NCBI GenBank assembly: GCA_026983955.1
Contig: JALSTB010000099.1
Span: 1 to 51,060 of the forward strand
Source: Melioribacteraceae bacterium
GTDB taxonomy: Bacteria; Bacteroidota; Ignavibacteria; Ignavibacteriales; Melioribacteraceae
Direction of reading: 5' to 3'
DNA length: 51,060 nucleotides
The notes under the pieces are model-generated. The model saw only the letters and a program-made list of their open reading frames with translations. It did not search any database and had not been told where the DNA came from. A program made the position numbers and the translations under genes. Within the stretch, counting starts at the first letter, position 1, and every line of letters starts with the position of its first letter. This document shows positions 9,236-18,378 of this stretch, piece by piece.

Positions 9236-10378
9236 ATGAATAAATTTTACGGTTATAAATATTCTTGGTTTGTCTCCGCATTCCTTATTTTTACGTTAAA
9301 TACAACTGCCCAGCAATTCAGAATTGCACGACCCGTACCGGATTCAATTGAAATTTACGGAGGTTATCTTTACGGTGAACCGAGATTTTGGGACAATCAG
9401 AATGCACACCGGGGAATAGACATGTGGGTTACTTACGATACGGTTTATGCGGTAACCGATGCCGAAGTTTATTTCGTCGGATATAATCCAAACGATACAA
9501 CGGGCGGATATGAGCCCGGTGGAGCGGGTAATTACATTTTTCTGAAAAGCGAATGGAACGGCAAAGATGTTTACTTTTTGTATTTCCATTTGAAAAAACC
9601 TTTAGTAACCACGGGCGATTCCGTTTACACAAAACAACCTGTTGCCATTTCGGGAAGCACCGGAAATTCAACGGGTCCGCATCTACATTTCGAAATCAGA
9701 ATGAATAATCCGTCTTATGCGGGTCAGCGCACAAGAAGGAATCCCGAATTGTGGTTCGGAATGAAGGGAACAGGTGCAATTTACGGACATATTCCCGGTG
9801 CACAAAACAATACAAGGGTTGATATTTCACCTGACCCCAAACCCAGACCACCTTACACTACATTCGGTTATGCTCTTACCTACGGTTTCTACGATCCCAC
9901 AATTGGGAAAGACGATATTTATCAAGAAAATTATGCCATCGGAGATGTTAAACCGGGCACATATACTATCACGGCATTAAACGGAAATTATACAAGAACC
10001 GTTACCGTAAATGCAGGCGAAGTGGTAAATGCCGATCAGCCGAGCGGAATTACAGCAAGCGAAGAAATAAAGGATAATTTCAAATTATACCAAAATTATC
10101 CCAATCCGTTTGGAAGAAGTAAACCGCTCGATAATTCCACTACGGTCATTAAGTATTCTATACCAAACACAGGTAAGAATGAAATGCGTTTTAGCAACGT
10201 AACAATAAAAATATATGATGTTTTGGGTCGCGAAATAACAACGCTGGTAAAAAAACATCTTGCACCTGGGAATTATTCCGTACGGTTTAATGCAGATAAT
10301 ATTAAAAGCGGTATTTATTTTTACGTAATGCGCGCCGGCAACTTTACCGAAACGAAAAAAATGATAATAATAAATTGA
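9236..10378 (+). CDS. Secreted M23 (LytM-type) peptidase with T9SS sorting domain
   Basis: 380 residues. A signal peptide (to about 'LNTTAQQ') is followed by an M23 domain with the zinc ligands H58 and D62 in 'HRGIDM' and H149/H151 in 'PHLHFEI'. This is the lysostaphin/LytM arrangement that cleaves glycine-containing or D-Ala peptide bonds, usually in peptidoglycan. After a carboxypeptidase-regulatory-like strand region (about 225-265), the C-terminus is a type A T9SS sorting domain. It starts at 'LYQNYPNPFG', has 'KIYDVLGREI' in the middle and ends 'ETKKMIIIN'. The enzyme is therefore expected at the cell surface or outside, where it could act on other bacteria's walls. All metal ligands are intact. 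The transglutaminase-like gene follows after 9 bases. Confidence 0.88.
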   Translation: MNKFYGYKYSWFVSAFLIFTLNTTAQQFRIARPVPDSIEIYGGYLYGEPRFWDNQNAHRGIDMWVTYDTVYAVTDAEVYFVGYNPNDTTGGYEPGGAGNYIFLKSEWNGKDVYFLYFHLKKPLVTTGDSVYTKQPVAISGSTGNSTGPHLHFEIRMNNPSYAGQRTRRNPELWFGMKGTGAIYGHIPGAQNNTRVDISPDPKPRPPYTTFGYALTYGFYDPTIGKDDIYQENYAIGDVKPGTYTITALNGNYTRTVTVNAGEVVNADQPSGITASEEIKDNFKLYQNYPNPFGRSKPLDNSTTVIKYSIPNTGKNEMRFSNVTIKIYDVLGREITTLVKKHLAPGNYSVRFNADNIKSGIYFYVMRAGNFTETKKMIIIN

Positions 10379-10387
10379 TTTCAAATT

Positions 10388-11800
10388 ATGAAATATTTAA
10401 TAATAATACTTTTAACTGCAATGTCAACATTAGCCCAAAACAAACTCAAACCACCGGAAGAGCTTATAAAAAAGGGTGAGTTCACAAAAGCGAAAATGGT
10501 GATTGATTCATTAATTAATTCGGGTGGATTATCCGCGACTGAAAAATTAAACCTTCTTTTTGAAAAAGAGAGAATGGAAAGAATTGAAAAAGATTTCCGC
10601 TTACCGGAAAAAAAATTATTGGAATACATACAGAAGTATATTCCTACTGCCGGTAAATCCGATTTATTGAAATGGGAAAAGGACGGCAGTCTTGAATATA
10701 AAATTATTGACGGGAAAAAATTTTATTTCAATCGTGCACATACCAATTTCTTCCTGCTGAACAAAACCGCAAAAGCAATCAAATCGAAAATTGAAAAAAC
10801 AAAGAGGGATAAGTTCAGGGAATTTCTGAAAAAATATATCGCCCGAATCAAACAAGAAAAAAACAGCAACGGAAACAATTTACTTTCCCCGGTAACAATG
10901 GAACTAAATTACACACTCAGAGTAAACAACTCCGCAGTTCCAACTGGGGAAATTATAAGATGCTGGTTACCGTTTCCACGCGAAGGCAATTCACGTCAAA
11001 CGGAAGTACAATTAATTTCGGTGGATCCGGACGAATATGTAATCGCTTCAAACAAGCATTTACAAAGAACCGTTTATGTAGAGAAAACATCTAACGATTC
11101 GGAAGCGGTTTTTAACATTAAATTTAAACTTAAATCTTTTGCACAAAAATTCGATATCGACCCGGTGGAAATAAAACCTTATGAAACCGGTACGGAATTT
11201 TATAAAAAATATACTTCGGAAAGAGAACCTCATATTGTTTTCACTAAAAAAATTAAGGAGCTTTCCCGCAAAATAGTGGGTGATGAAAAAAATCCTTATT
11301 TGATAGCAAAAAAAATTTTCACATGGATTTCTGAAAATATCCCTTGGGCTGGTGCGCGTGAATATTCAACAATACAAAACATCTCCGATTATTGTATTAC
11401 CACCGGGCATGGCGATTGCGGAATTAAATCGATGTTATTTATAACTCTCTGCCGGTATAACGGTATTCCAGCCAAATGGCAAAGCGGTTGGATGCTGCAC
11501 CCCGGTTTCGTAAACCTGCACGATTGGTCGGAAATATATTTCGAAGGTATCGGCTGGATTCCAGTTGACCAGTCGTACGGATTAATTGATTCCGATGACA
11601 ATTTCGTTAAGTATTTTTACTTTGGTGGAATAGATGCATACCGTTTGATCGTTAATGATGATTTCTCTCAGCCTTTGTATCCGGCAAAAATCTTCCCGAG
11701 AAGTGAAACGGTTGACTTTCAACGCGGCGAAGTGGAATGGCGGGGAGGAAATCTTTACTTCGATGAATGGGATTACGACATGCAAGTAATTTACAAATAA
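10388..11800 (+). CDS. Secreted transglutaminase-like (papain-fold) protein
   Basis: 470 residues with a short signal peptide (MKYLIIILLTAMSTLAQ). A charged helical N-terminal region precedes a beta-rich domain (about 170-260), then a transglutaminase core with an apparent catalytic triad: C344 in 'HGDCGIKS', H378 in 'NLHDWSEIYF' and D394 in 'IPVDQSYG'. Bacterial members of this superfamily are usually proteases or amidases of unknown substrate rather than cross-linking enzymes. It has no T9SS domain, so it is probably periplasmic. It is 9 bases downstream of the M23 peptidase and almost certainly shares its transcript, which suggests joint action on a peptide polymer. A strong bidirectional hairpin ends the unit. 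Confidence 0.85.
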   Translation: MKYLIIILLTAMSTLAQNKLKPPEELIKKGEFTKAKMVIDSLINSGGLSATEKLNLLFEKERMERIEKDFRLPEKKLLEYIQKYIPTAGKSDLLKWEKDGSLEYKIIDGKKFYFNRAHTNFFLLNKTAKAIKSKIEKTKRDKFREFLKKYIARIKQEKNSNGNNLLSPVTMELNYTLRVNNSAVPTGEIIRCWLPFPREGNSRQTEVQLISVDPDEYVIASNKHLQRTVYVEKTSNDSEAVFNIKFKLKSFAQKFDIDPVEIKPYETGTEFYKKYTSEREPHIVFTKKIKELSRKIVGDEKNPYLIAKKIFTWISENIPWAGAREYSTIQNISDYCITTGHGDCGIKSMLFITLCRYNGIPAKWQSGWMLHPGFVNLHDWSEIYFEGIGWIPVDQSYGLIDSDDNFVKYFYFGGIDAYRLIVNDDFSQPLYPAKIFPRSETVDFQRGEVEWRGGNLYFDEWDYDMQVIYK

Positions 11801-11826
11801 CAAGAGGGTTCTTTCGAACCCTCTTG
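11801..11826. terminator. Bidirectional intrinsic terminator
   Basis: A perfect 11-base-pair stem, CAAGAGGGTTC (11801-11811) with GAACCCTCTTG (11816-11826), has a 4-base loop TTTC. It starts one base after the transglutaminase stop and ends 8 bases before the stop of the convergent propeller gene. T-rich sequence follows on both strands. Confidence 0.8.
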
Positions 11827-11834
11827 TCCGTACT

Positions 11835-13115
11835 TTATTTCATCAACAACATTTTCTTGGTGATTCTAACTTTAGGCGTACTTAATTCATAAATGTACAT
11901 TCCCGAACTCAAGTTGCCGGCATTGAAATTAACATTAAATTCACCGGCGTTCAAATTGTCATCCAGTAATATTGCAACTTCTTTACCCAAAATGTCGTAA
12001 ACCTTTACGGTTACGTGAGTTGCTTCGGGGATACCGAACGAAATAACGGTCGACGGGTTAAACGGATTAGGATAGTTTTGTTTAAGTGTATATTCGGAGG
12101 GTATTTTGTTCCCCGTTTCAACAAATCCGGTACCCACCTTAACAAATTTTTCCATACGAGGTGTTCCGGTTGTAAAAGTTCCGGCATAAGCAATTTTACC
12201 ATCCGGACTGAAATCGAGTCCGCGCGGATATTCCGTATCGTCATCAGCCGGAGTCCATTGGAAACTATCCACTAAAGTTTTAGTGGTGACATCAAATGCA
12301 TACCAGGTAAGATGTGAATACGGACCGGAACCGCGTGCATCGTTCGATACCCAGAGCATGCTGTCTGCCGGATTCCATGCGGAAGATTCAATCGACATTC
12401 CGATTAAAGCTGAGTCGGTAATAGAAAATTCACTGAATACATTATCGCGAGTATAGATGTACATTTTTTGTGCCGTAAAAGGCATCCAATACAAAGTTTT
12501 ACCATCTGCCGAAACTTCCAATGTTCTGCCTATTGCAGGTGGTCCAACGGTTGCATTACCCAAGAAATCCAAACTGGGACTAAGCATAACGATAGCGGTA
12601 GTTCCACCGCCTACAACGGGTCCTACGTAAATCACACCGCTGGCATCAACTGCGGGCGAAGTTGGGGAGGAACCGAGCTCATCATTAAAGTCGTGGCGTG
12701 CTATACCTTGACCGGTTTGATAATCGATTTTGAATATTTTGCTTGGACTGGATTGGACGTACAAAATATTTCCTTCGTTATCCACACCTAAGCCGCGGCA
12801 GTTACCGTTAAGTGTATCTACAACCAGACCACTGGAAGTAGAAACGGTTGTTATCGGCGAAAAATCGGCTTCGGTTCCATCCGGATTGAAAACCAAAATT
12901 CCCGAAGTTAAAATTGTATCGCCCGATGGAGCAGCCCATGGAACATCTTTGAAATAGCTAGCCACCCATACTTTACCGTCCGGGTCAACAGCAATACCGT
13001 GTGTTCCGCCGATATATGATGTATCGGGCCAAGGTCCTTGATTTTCCCACTGTGCCGAAACTATTCCGGCAGCGAAAATCATCACCAAAAAAATTGTAAA
13101 GAATTTTTGTATCAT
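11835..13115 (-). CDS. Secreted beta-propeller protein with T9SS sorting domain (paralogue 2)
   Basis: 426 residues with a signal peptide ending at 'AGIVSAQW'. Repeated NHL/SMP-30-like blades follow ('HGIAVDPDGKVWVASY', 'GLGVDNEGNILYV', 'AVDASGVIYVG', 'SPDGKIAYAG'), then a canonical T9SS domain from about residue 340 ('LKQNYPNPFNPSTVISF' to 'ITKKMLLMK'). It is closely parallel in blade order to the 452-residue protein encoded at 15675-17033, so the two are paralogues separated only by the GHL10 gene. The start has an ideal AGGAGGT ribosome-binding site 3 bases before the ATG, suggesting high translation. Propellers of this type bind ligands or act as lactonases; no catalytic residues can be assigned here. 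Confidence 0.85.
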   Translation of the reverse strand: MIQKFFTIFLVMIFAAGIVSAQWENQGPWPDTSYIGGTHGIAVDPDGKVWVASYFKDVPWAAPSGDTILTSGILVFNPDGTEADFSPITTVSTSSGLVVDTLNGNCRGLGVDNEGNILYVQSSPSKIFKIDYQTGQGIARHDFNDELGSSPTSPAVDASGVIYVGPVVGGGTTAIVMLSPSLDFLGNATVGPPAIGRTLEVSADGKTLYWMPFTAQKMYIYTRDNVFSEFSITDSALIGMSIESSAWNPADSMLWVSNDARGSGPYSHLTWYAFDVTTKTLVDSFQWTPADDDTEYPRGLDFSPDGKIAYAGTFTTGTPRMEKFVKVGTGFVETGNKIPSEYTLKQNYPNPFNPSTVISFGIPEATHVTVKVYDILGKEVAILLDDNLNAGEFNVNFNAGNLSSGMYIYELSTPKVRITKKMLLMK

Positions 13116-13155
13116 GGTACCTCCTGTTATTTAGTTGTGTATTTTAGGTAAAATG

Positions 13156-15609
13156 TTACTTTACAAGTAACATCTTTTTACTAATTCTTTTGCCGTTAAC
13201 ATTTAATACGTAAATATAAATTCCGCTCGGGAAACTGCTTCCGTCGAATTTTGCGGTATATTCACCAGGGGATTGTTCTCCATTCACCAGAACTTTTAGC
13301 TCTCTTCCCAATATATCATAAATTTTCAATTGAACAAAATTATTTTGGGGCTCAAAACTTTGTGGAGAAAGTCCTTTGTTTTTAACCTGTGATATTGTGA
13401 CCGGAACCGTATATCTTATTGTGGTTACTGGTTGATATAAGTTTCCGGTTCTTCCGAAAGGATTCGGATAATTCTGATACAATACAATTGAGTTAGGCAA
13501 TTTTTCTTCTTTAACTCCAACAACAGTCTCGGTTTGAAATTTAAATAATTCCGACCAACCGCTGAATCCGTATTTATTGATTGCACCCACTTGCCACGAA
13601 TAGATTGTTTTGCTTTCCAAAGAATCAACAGTTAAAGTCGTATCGGAAATTAACGTATCCAAAATTATGTTCGATGGAACAATGGTAAGACCCTTCGACA
13701 TTTGCAATCTGAATGATGTGGCGCTTTGCGGTTTGGACCAAACAAAAGTTGGAGTTACGGTAACATCCACAGTAAGATTTTGAGGTTCCAAGGGTTCCGG
13801 TTTTTCAGGGAAACCTGTTGTAAAACTGCGCACTTCAGAAAATCCGCTTGTTCCTGTTATATTTCCGGCGGCTACACGCCAAAAATACTTTGTTTGTCCT
13901 TCCATTCCCGATAGACTTAAAACCGTATCGGAAATCGAATCGAATTCAAAGTCCGTTGTTGCAAACATGGAATCACGCGAAATTTGTAAAATATTATAAC
14001 TCGAATGAGCCGAATTGTTCCAAACAAATTTAATTGTATCGGGTTGATTTATGGCTCCGGCCAACGGTAAAATAGGTGTTGGTATTTCAGGCGATTGCAA
14101 ATCCGCATAAACCACAGTACTGCCGGCGCTTTCGTTAAAATTTCTATCGAGCGCCGTAACAACAAAATAAAGTTTATTTAAGTTTAAATCATTTTGAGTA
14201 ATTTCATAATAATTATTAGAAGTTACCGCAAGAAGGTTGACCGCATCGTTTAAATCTTCTTCGTGAACAGACGGGGAGTTAAAATGATAAATTGCATACA
14301 TAAAAGCGGAATCACCGTCGCCGGCAATAGAAGGAACATCCCAAACCAAGCCGTCACCTCTTACTTTTTTCATATTGCCAAAGTGGAAATTTTCAACAAC
14401 GTTCGGGGCAATAACATCTTTCCAATTCATTACAGGCGGAAGTGCTTTGAACCGGTAATAATTATCCGTAAGCGAATCTGTTACACCGTTCGGGTTTGCA
14501 TAAAGATTTTGGGCTCTGAATAAAATATTACCGTAACAATTTCCGGTTGAACGGTTTAATCTTATTTGTCTGGGAATTTCGCCCGGAGACCAATCGCTTG
14601 CACGGTAAAGAGCCTGCCCGGAGTATAAATGCCGCCCGTTAGTTTGTGAAGCCCACCACGGCAACAATTTACCGTAATCCTGTCCTCCGCCGAATGGCCA
14701 ATATAATTGTGGAGCAAGATAATCGATTATCTGTTCATTAAGCCAACTGACTGCATCGGCATAAATTGTGCTGTATGCATCCAATCCGCTTATTCCTTGG
14801 GGAACTCCGCTTTTCCAAATCCCAAACGGACTGATTCCGAATTTAATATGAGGTTTGACCGAATTAATTGAATCTTGTACCATTCGAATAAGTTCGTTTA
14901 CATTATCCCTTCGCCAATCTTCAATGTTTGTAAATCCCCGCGGGTATTGGTTAAACGTAGCCTGGTCATCAGCATTTGTAATTTCATTAGGTGGATAAGG
15001 ATAAAAATAATCGTCGAAGTGTACACCGTCGATATCGTATCTTCTGACAACATCCATAATTACACTTGTTACATATTCACGAACTTGCGGAAGTCCGGGA
15101 TTCAAAATTTTTAAATCACCTTTGCGTATAATCCACTCGGGATGCAAAACACTTACATGATTGGCCGCTTGAATATAGCTTCCAACTTGCCTTACAGCTC
15201 TGTAGGGATTAAACCATGCGTGTAATTCCAATCCGCGTTTATGTGCTTCTTCCACTGCAAATTCGAGTGGATCATAAAACGGTTCGGGCGCACGTCCTTG
15301 TTTGCCTGTAAGCCAATACGACCATGGTTCAATATTCGATGCATACATTGCATCACATTCCGAACGAATTTGGAAAACAACCGCATTGATATTTGTCGCC
15401 GCAATTTTATCGAACAAATTACGGAGGGATTCTTTTTGTTCTTCGACGCTCAAATTATTCGAAGTGGGCCAATCCAGATTAACCACACTTGCCACCCAAA
15501 CGCCACGGAATTCTCTTTTATTATTGTTTTGTGAATAACTAACGGATTGAATAATTAAAATAGATATTAAAAGTATTTTTAGGGATAAGGGATTAAGGTT
15601 GAAAAACAT
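13156..15609 (-). CDS. GHL10-family glycoside hydrolase-like protein with FN3 domains and T9SS domain
   Basis: 817 residues with a signal peptide (to about 'SVSYSQN'). The N-terminal domain opens with 'REFRGVWVASVVNLDWP' (about 32-48) and carries 'HAWFNPYRAV' and 'YDIDGVHFDDYFYPYP'. These are hallmarks of the GHL10 (DUF187/YngK) TIM-barrel family, whose paired acidic residues in 'HFDD' are the likely active site. Known or suspected substrates are peptidoglycan- or polysaccharide-like glycans, so activity is inferred. Two fibronectin-III-like domains follow (about 505-690), then a T9SS sorting domain from about residue 700 ('LYQNYPNPFG' ... 'ISKKMLLVK'). The gene starts only 24 bases after a strong hairpin terminator that closes the propeller gene upstream, an unusual position. 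Confidence 0.87.
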   Translation of the reverse strand: MFFNLNPLSLKILLISILIIQSVSYSQNNNKREFRGVWVASVVNLDWPTSNNLSVEEQKESLRNLFDKIAATNINAVVFQIRSECDAMYASNIEPWSYWLTGKQGRAPEPFYDPLEFAVEEAHKRGLELHAWFNPYRAVRQVGSYIQAANHVSVLHPEWIIRKGDLKILNPGLPQVREYVTSVIMDVVRRYDIDGVHFDDYFYPYPPNEITNADDQATFNQYPRGFTNIEDWRRDNVNELIRMVQDSINSVKPHIKFGISPFGIWKSGVPQGISGLDAYSTIYADAVSWLNEQIIDYLAPQLYWPFGGGQDYGKLLPWWASQTNGRHLYSGQALYRASDWSPGEIPRQIRLNRSTGNCYGNILFRAQNLYANPNGVTDSLTDNYYRFKALPPVMNWKDVIAPNVVENFHFGNMKKVRGDGLVWDVPSIAGDGDSAFMYAIYHFNSPSVHEEDLNDAVNLLAVTSNNYYEITQNDLNLNKLYFVVTALDRNFNESAGSTVVYADLQSPEIPTPILPLAGAINQPDTIKFVWNNSAHSSYNILQISRDSMFATTDFEFDSISDTVLSLSGMEGQTKYFWRVAAGNITGTSGFSEVRSFTTGFPEKPEPLEPQNLTVDVTVTPTFVWSKPQSATSFRLQMSKGLTIVPSNIILDTLISDTTLTVDSLESKTIYSWQVGAINKYGFSGWSELFKFQTETVVGVKEEKLPNSIVLYQNYPNPFGRTGNLYQPVTTIRYTVPVTISQVKNKGLSPQSFEPQNNFVQLKIYDILGRELKVLVNGEQSPGEYTAKFDGSSFPSGIYIYVLNVNGKRISKKMLLVK

Positions 15610-15632
15610 CTGATATTCTCTTTCATAAAAAA

Positions 15633-15663
15633 AAGAACAACCGGTTGTTCACCGGTTGTTCTT
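15633..15663 (-). terminator. Strong intrinsic terminator upstream of the GHL10 gene
   Basis: A perfect 13-base-pair stem, AAGAACAACCGGT (15633-15645) with ACCGGTTGTTCTT (15651-15663), has a 5-base loop. On the minus strand it is followed by a run of eight T (15634-15627, partly in the stem). It lies 11 bases after the stop of the propeller gene at 15675-17033 and just before the GHL10 start. Confidence 0.85.
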
Positions 15664-15674
15664 CGAATGACTTT

Positions 15675-17033
15675 TTATTTCATTAACATCATTTTCTTGG
15701 ATGCTACGAAATTACCGCTTTTCAAAGTGTACATGTAAACGCCACTAGACAATTTGGATGCATCGAATGTAACTCTGTATGAGCCGGCTTGCTTTGTTTC
15801 ATTTACAAGTGTGGCTACTTCCCTTCCCAACATATCGTAAATTTTCAATGTAACGTCACCTGCTTCCGGAATACTGAAATTAATTACCGTTGTTGGGTTA
15901 AAGGGGTTAGGATAGTTTTGGCTCAACTCATATTTTGTCGGAATACCTTCACCGGTTTCTTCGATACCGGTTCCAACTCTTTTCCACACACCGACGATAT
16001 TATAATCGTAATCGGCCAAATACATGGTTTTGCCGTCGTTACTCCATGCAGCTCCACGTGGACTGTAAACGCCACCTGCCGAGGAATCGCCCAATGGAAT
16101 ACCAACACTATCAACTTGTTCTTGTGTGGTTACATCGAATACATACCACATACCGCCTTTAATACCTGACCAGTCGGGTCTTAAATCACCTGCCCAGAGA
16201 TATCCGTCCGGACCCCAATCCAAGCAGCTCGACCATAATTTAACTTCGGGAACAATACTGTCGCCAACCGGATCGTAAACATTGTACCAGTTACCGAAAG
16301 TATCAACAGCAGTGAAAGGTACAATACCCGGAAGATCGCTGTGCCAATGTTCTATACCGAAACCGTTCCAAGTTGTACCTACATATAAATCTTTTCCGTC
16401 ATCGGAGATTTCCATAGTTCTTGTAATATGGCCTAATGTATCAATAGCATTACCAATGTAATTGAAATCGTTATCCAAAATCATAACGGGTCTGGAACCA
16501 CCCAACACATAACCGGCATAAATTTTACCGTCAACCGATTGCACGGCTTCGGTCATTGATGATACATCATCGGGGGTGTATTTGTTTAATCCCATTCCGG
16601 TTTGATAATCGATTCTGTAAACGGTGGAATATGAGGTGAACAGAATATTACCGTCATTATCCACGCTAATTCCTTTACCGCTACCGGTACCCGGAGTTAC
16701 ACCCAAAGTGTCCACCGTACCATCTGAAAATTCAATAAATCTGAGTGGTGAAAATGAAACATGTTCACCTGTTGCAGGATCCAAAATGTAAATAGGTCTT
16801 AAATTCAAAGTATCACCGTTTGGTGTAAAAAGTGTGTCTTGTGCCAAATCTCCGTGTAAAGCTATCCATACTTTACCGTCGGGGTCGACAGCCACACCGT
16901 GGACTCCCCAGCTATTGCTTTGGGGTAAATGCGCATCATATAATAAATGGTCGAATTGCCAATTTTGGGATTGGCCGAATGACAATGATGTCACTAACAA
17001 TGAAGTGAAAAGAAAGAAAAAAAGTTTTTTCAT
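15675..17033 (-). CDS. Secreted beta-propeller protein with T9SS sorting domain (paralogue 1)
   Basis: 452 residues with a signal peptide (MKKLFFFLFTSLLVTSLSFGQS). NHL-like blades include 'HGVAVDPDGKVWIALHG', 'GISVDNDGNILFT', 'SDDGKDLYVG' and 'SNDGKTMYLADYDYN'. The last part is a canonical T9SS domain: 'LSQNYPNPFNPTTVINF' to 'VASKKMMLMK'. AAGGAG seven bases before the ATG is a clear ribosome-binding site. The blade order matches the protein at 11835-13115, and both carry 'AVDPDGKVW' near the N-terminus, so they come from one duplication. The position downstream of the receptor cassettes and lipoprotein suggests a surface accessory role. The ligand is unknown. Confidence 0.86.
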   Translation of the reverse strand: MKKLFFFLFTSLLVTSLSFGQSQNWQFDHLLYDAHLPQSNSWGVHGVAVDPDGKVWIALHGDLAQDTLFTPNGDTLNLRPIYILDPATGEHVSFSPLRFIEFSDGTVDTLGVTPGTGSGKGISVDNDGNILFTSYSTVYRIDYQTGMGLNKYTPDDVSSMTEAVQSVDGKIYAGYVLGGSRPVMILDNDFNYIGNAIDTLGHITRTMEISDDGKDLYVGTTWNGFGIEHWHSDLPGIVPFTAVDTFGNWYNVYDPVGDSIVPEVKLWSSCLDWGPDGYLWAGDLRPDWSGIKGGMWYVFDVTTQEQVDSVGIPLGDSSAGGVYSPRGAAWSNDGKTMYLADYDYNIVGVWKRVGTGIEETGEGIPTKYELSQNYPNPFNPTTVINFSIPEAGDVTLKIYDMLGREVATLVNETKQAGSYRVTFDASKLSSGVYMYTLKSGNFVASKKMMLMK

Positions 17034-17083
17034 AAAATTACTCCTTATAATTTGGTTAGTAAATATTTTTTGTTAATTGGTTT

Positions 17084-18340
17084 TTATTTTCTTCCGTAAT
17101 ATGGTGCTCCGTTTTTGAGCATATTCAGTTTAATCAATTTACGTTTTTCGGGATCTTCACTATTTTTTCTGTTAACATACATAAACTTACCATTTCCCCA
17201 AGTCATATAAAAGGAAACAGGTTCAATAACGCCGGGGTATAATCCCACAAAATTACCGGAGGGACTCAATACAACAATTGCTTCCGGAGCATCAGTCCCT
17301 ATGTACATTGTACCGTCTTCGGCAAATGTTATTGAATTAATTGCATAACCTACAAAATTCGCGTCGAAATCGAAAACAACTTCGGGTGTGCCCAAGTCGC
17401 CGTCCGCCGAAGTAATTTCACTTCTCCAAATACCGGTTGTGGGTTGAGTTACATCCGTTCCTTCGTATGTTCCTGCGAAATAAACATAATTGTTGAACAC
17501 ACGTAAAGAAGTAATTGAGATATCGGGAAGATCCAAAACTTTCTTAACCGATTTATCGAGCTTCACGCGGTAAATTGCATTTCCGCCACCGCCGCAATAA
17601 ATATTTTCATTTGCATCAAAATCCAAATCGAATGCAAAACCCGGAAGGATTGCGAAAACTTCATCATTTCCTCCACCGGCAGGAATTCTGAAAATACCTT
17701 GCAAAACGTTAAGATAGAATATATCGCCGTTCGGTCCTACTTTCATTCCCGATGCTTTATCCACTGTGAGCGTTGCATAATCGATTCTTTCACCGTCTTG
17801 AGTAACTTTTATTACTTTTTTACCTTTTAGCGCGACGTAAATATTTTCTTCCAGATCACAAGCAATTGCATATGCATCATCGAATTTTCCGAATTCGAAG
17901 AAATCTATTGCAGCTCTGTCCATTTTATACGGGTACCATTCCGCAAACAGTAGAGCTCCTTTGACGTTAATTTGAATTTTAACCGAATCACCCGGTACGT
18001 TTGGCGCTTTTACTGTAAGTAAAGAAGTTGTTGCCGATAGTACTTCAGCTCTAACTCCATTAAAAAACACTCTGTTTTCTTCAATTACCGGCGAGAAATT
18101 TTTCCCTGCTATTTGCAGAGTATCGATGCCCGCCAGCGCAGAATCCGGAATTACGGAAGTTATCACCGGGTCCGGTTTGTATTGTTCGTCCGGATTATAA
18201 ATGCTATCGGGGTAATCGTTCGTACAGCTATTTAAAGAAAATGCAAGTAATAAGAATGTTACACTCAAAAAGAATCGAAAAATTCCTTGTATTTTCTTAG
18301 CATTTTTCGAAGCAAGTGATATTTGTAAATCTTTTTTCAT
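17084..18340 (-). CDS. IPT/TIG-domain lipoprotein with NHL-like propeller
   Basis: 418 residues from the ATG at 18340; a TTG at 18352 would add four. The long basic N-region leads to a hydrophobic stretch and a lipobox ending at C39 ('FSLNSC'), so it is probably a lipoprotein. An IPT/TIG immunoglobulin-like domain follows ('PVITSVIPDSALAGIDTLQI', 'GKNFSPVIEENRVFFNG'), then about six propeller blades ('VGPNGDIFYLN', 'DANENIYCGGGGNAIY', 'FAEDGTMYIGTDA'). This layout resembles surface glycan- or ligand-binding lipoproteins found beside SusCD-type transporters, though no SusD fold is visible. The PorV-like gene ends 38 bases upstream, so it is likely the fourth gene of cassette B. There is no T9SS domain, consistent with lipid anchoring. 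Confidence 0.8.
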   Translation of the reverse strand: MKKDLQISLASKNAKKIQGIFRFFLSVTFLLLAFSLNSCTNDYPDSIYNPDEQYKPDPVITSVIPDSALAGIDTLQIAGKNFSPVIEENRVFFNGVRAEVLSATTSLLTVKAPNVPGDSVKIQINVKGALLFAEWYPYKMDRAAIDFFEFGKFDDAYAIACDLEENIYVALKGKKVIKVTQDGERIDYATLTVDKASGMKVGPNGDIFYLNVLQGIFRIPAGGGNDEVFAILPGFAFDLDFDANENIYCGGGGNAIYRVKLDKSVKKVLDLPDISITSLRVFNNYVYFAGTYEGTDVTQPTTGIWRSEITSADGDLGTPEVVFDFDANFVGYAINSITFAEDGTMYIGTDAPEAIVVLSPSGNFVGLYPGVIEPVSFYMTWGNGKFMYVNRKNSEDPEKRKLIKLNMLKNGAPYYGRK

Positions 18341-18378
18341 TTTTTTTACCAAGATTTTTTATAAAATTTTTAACTCCA

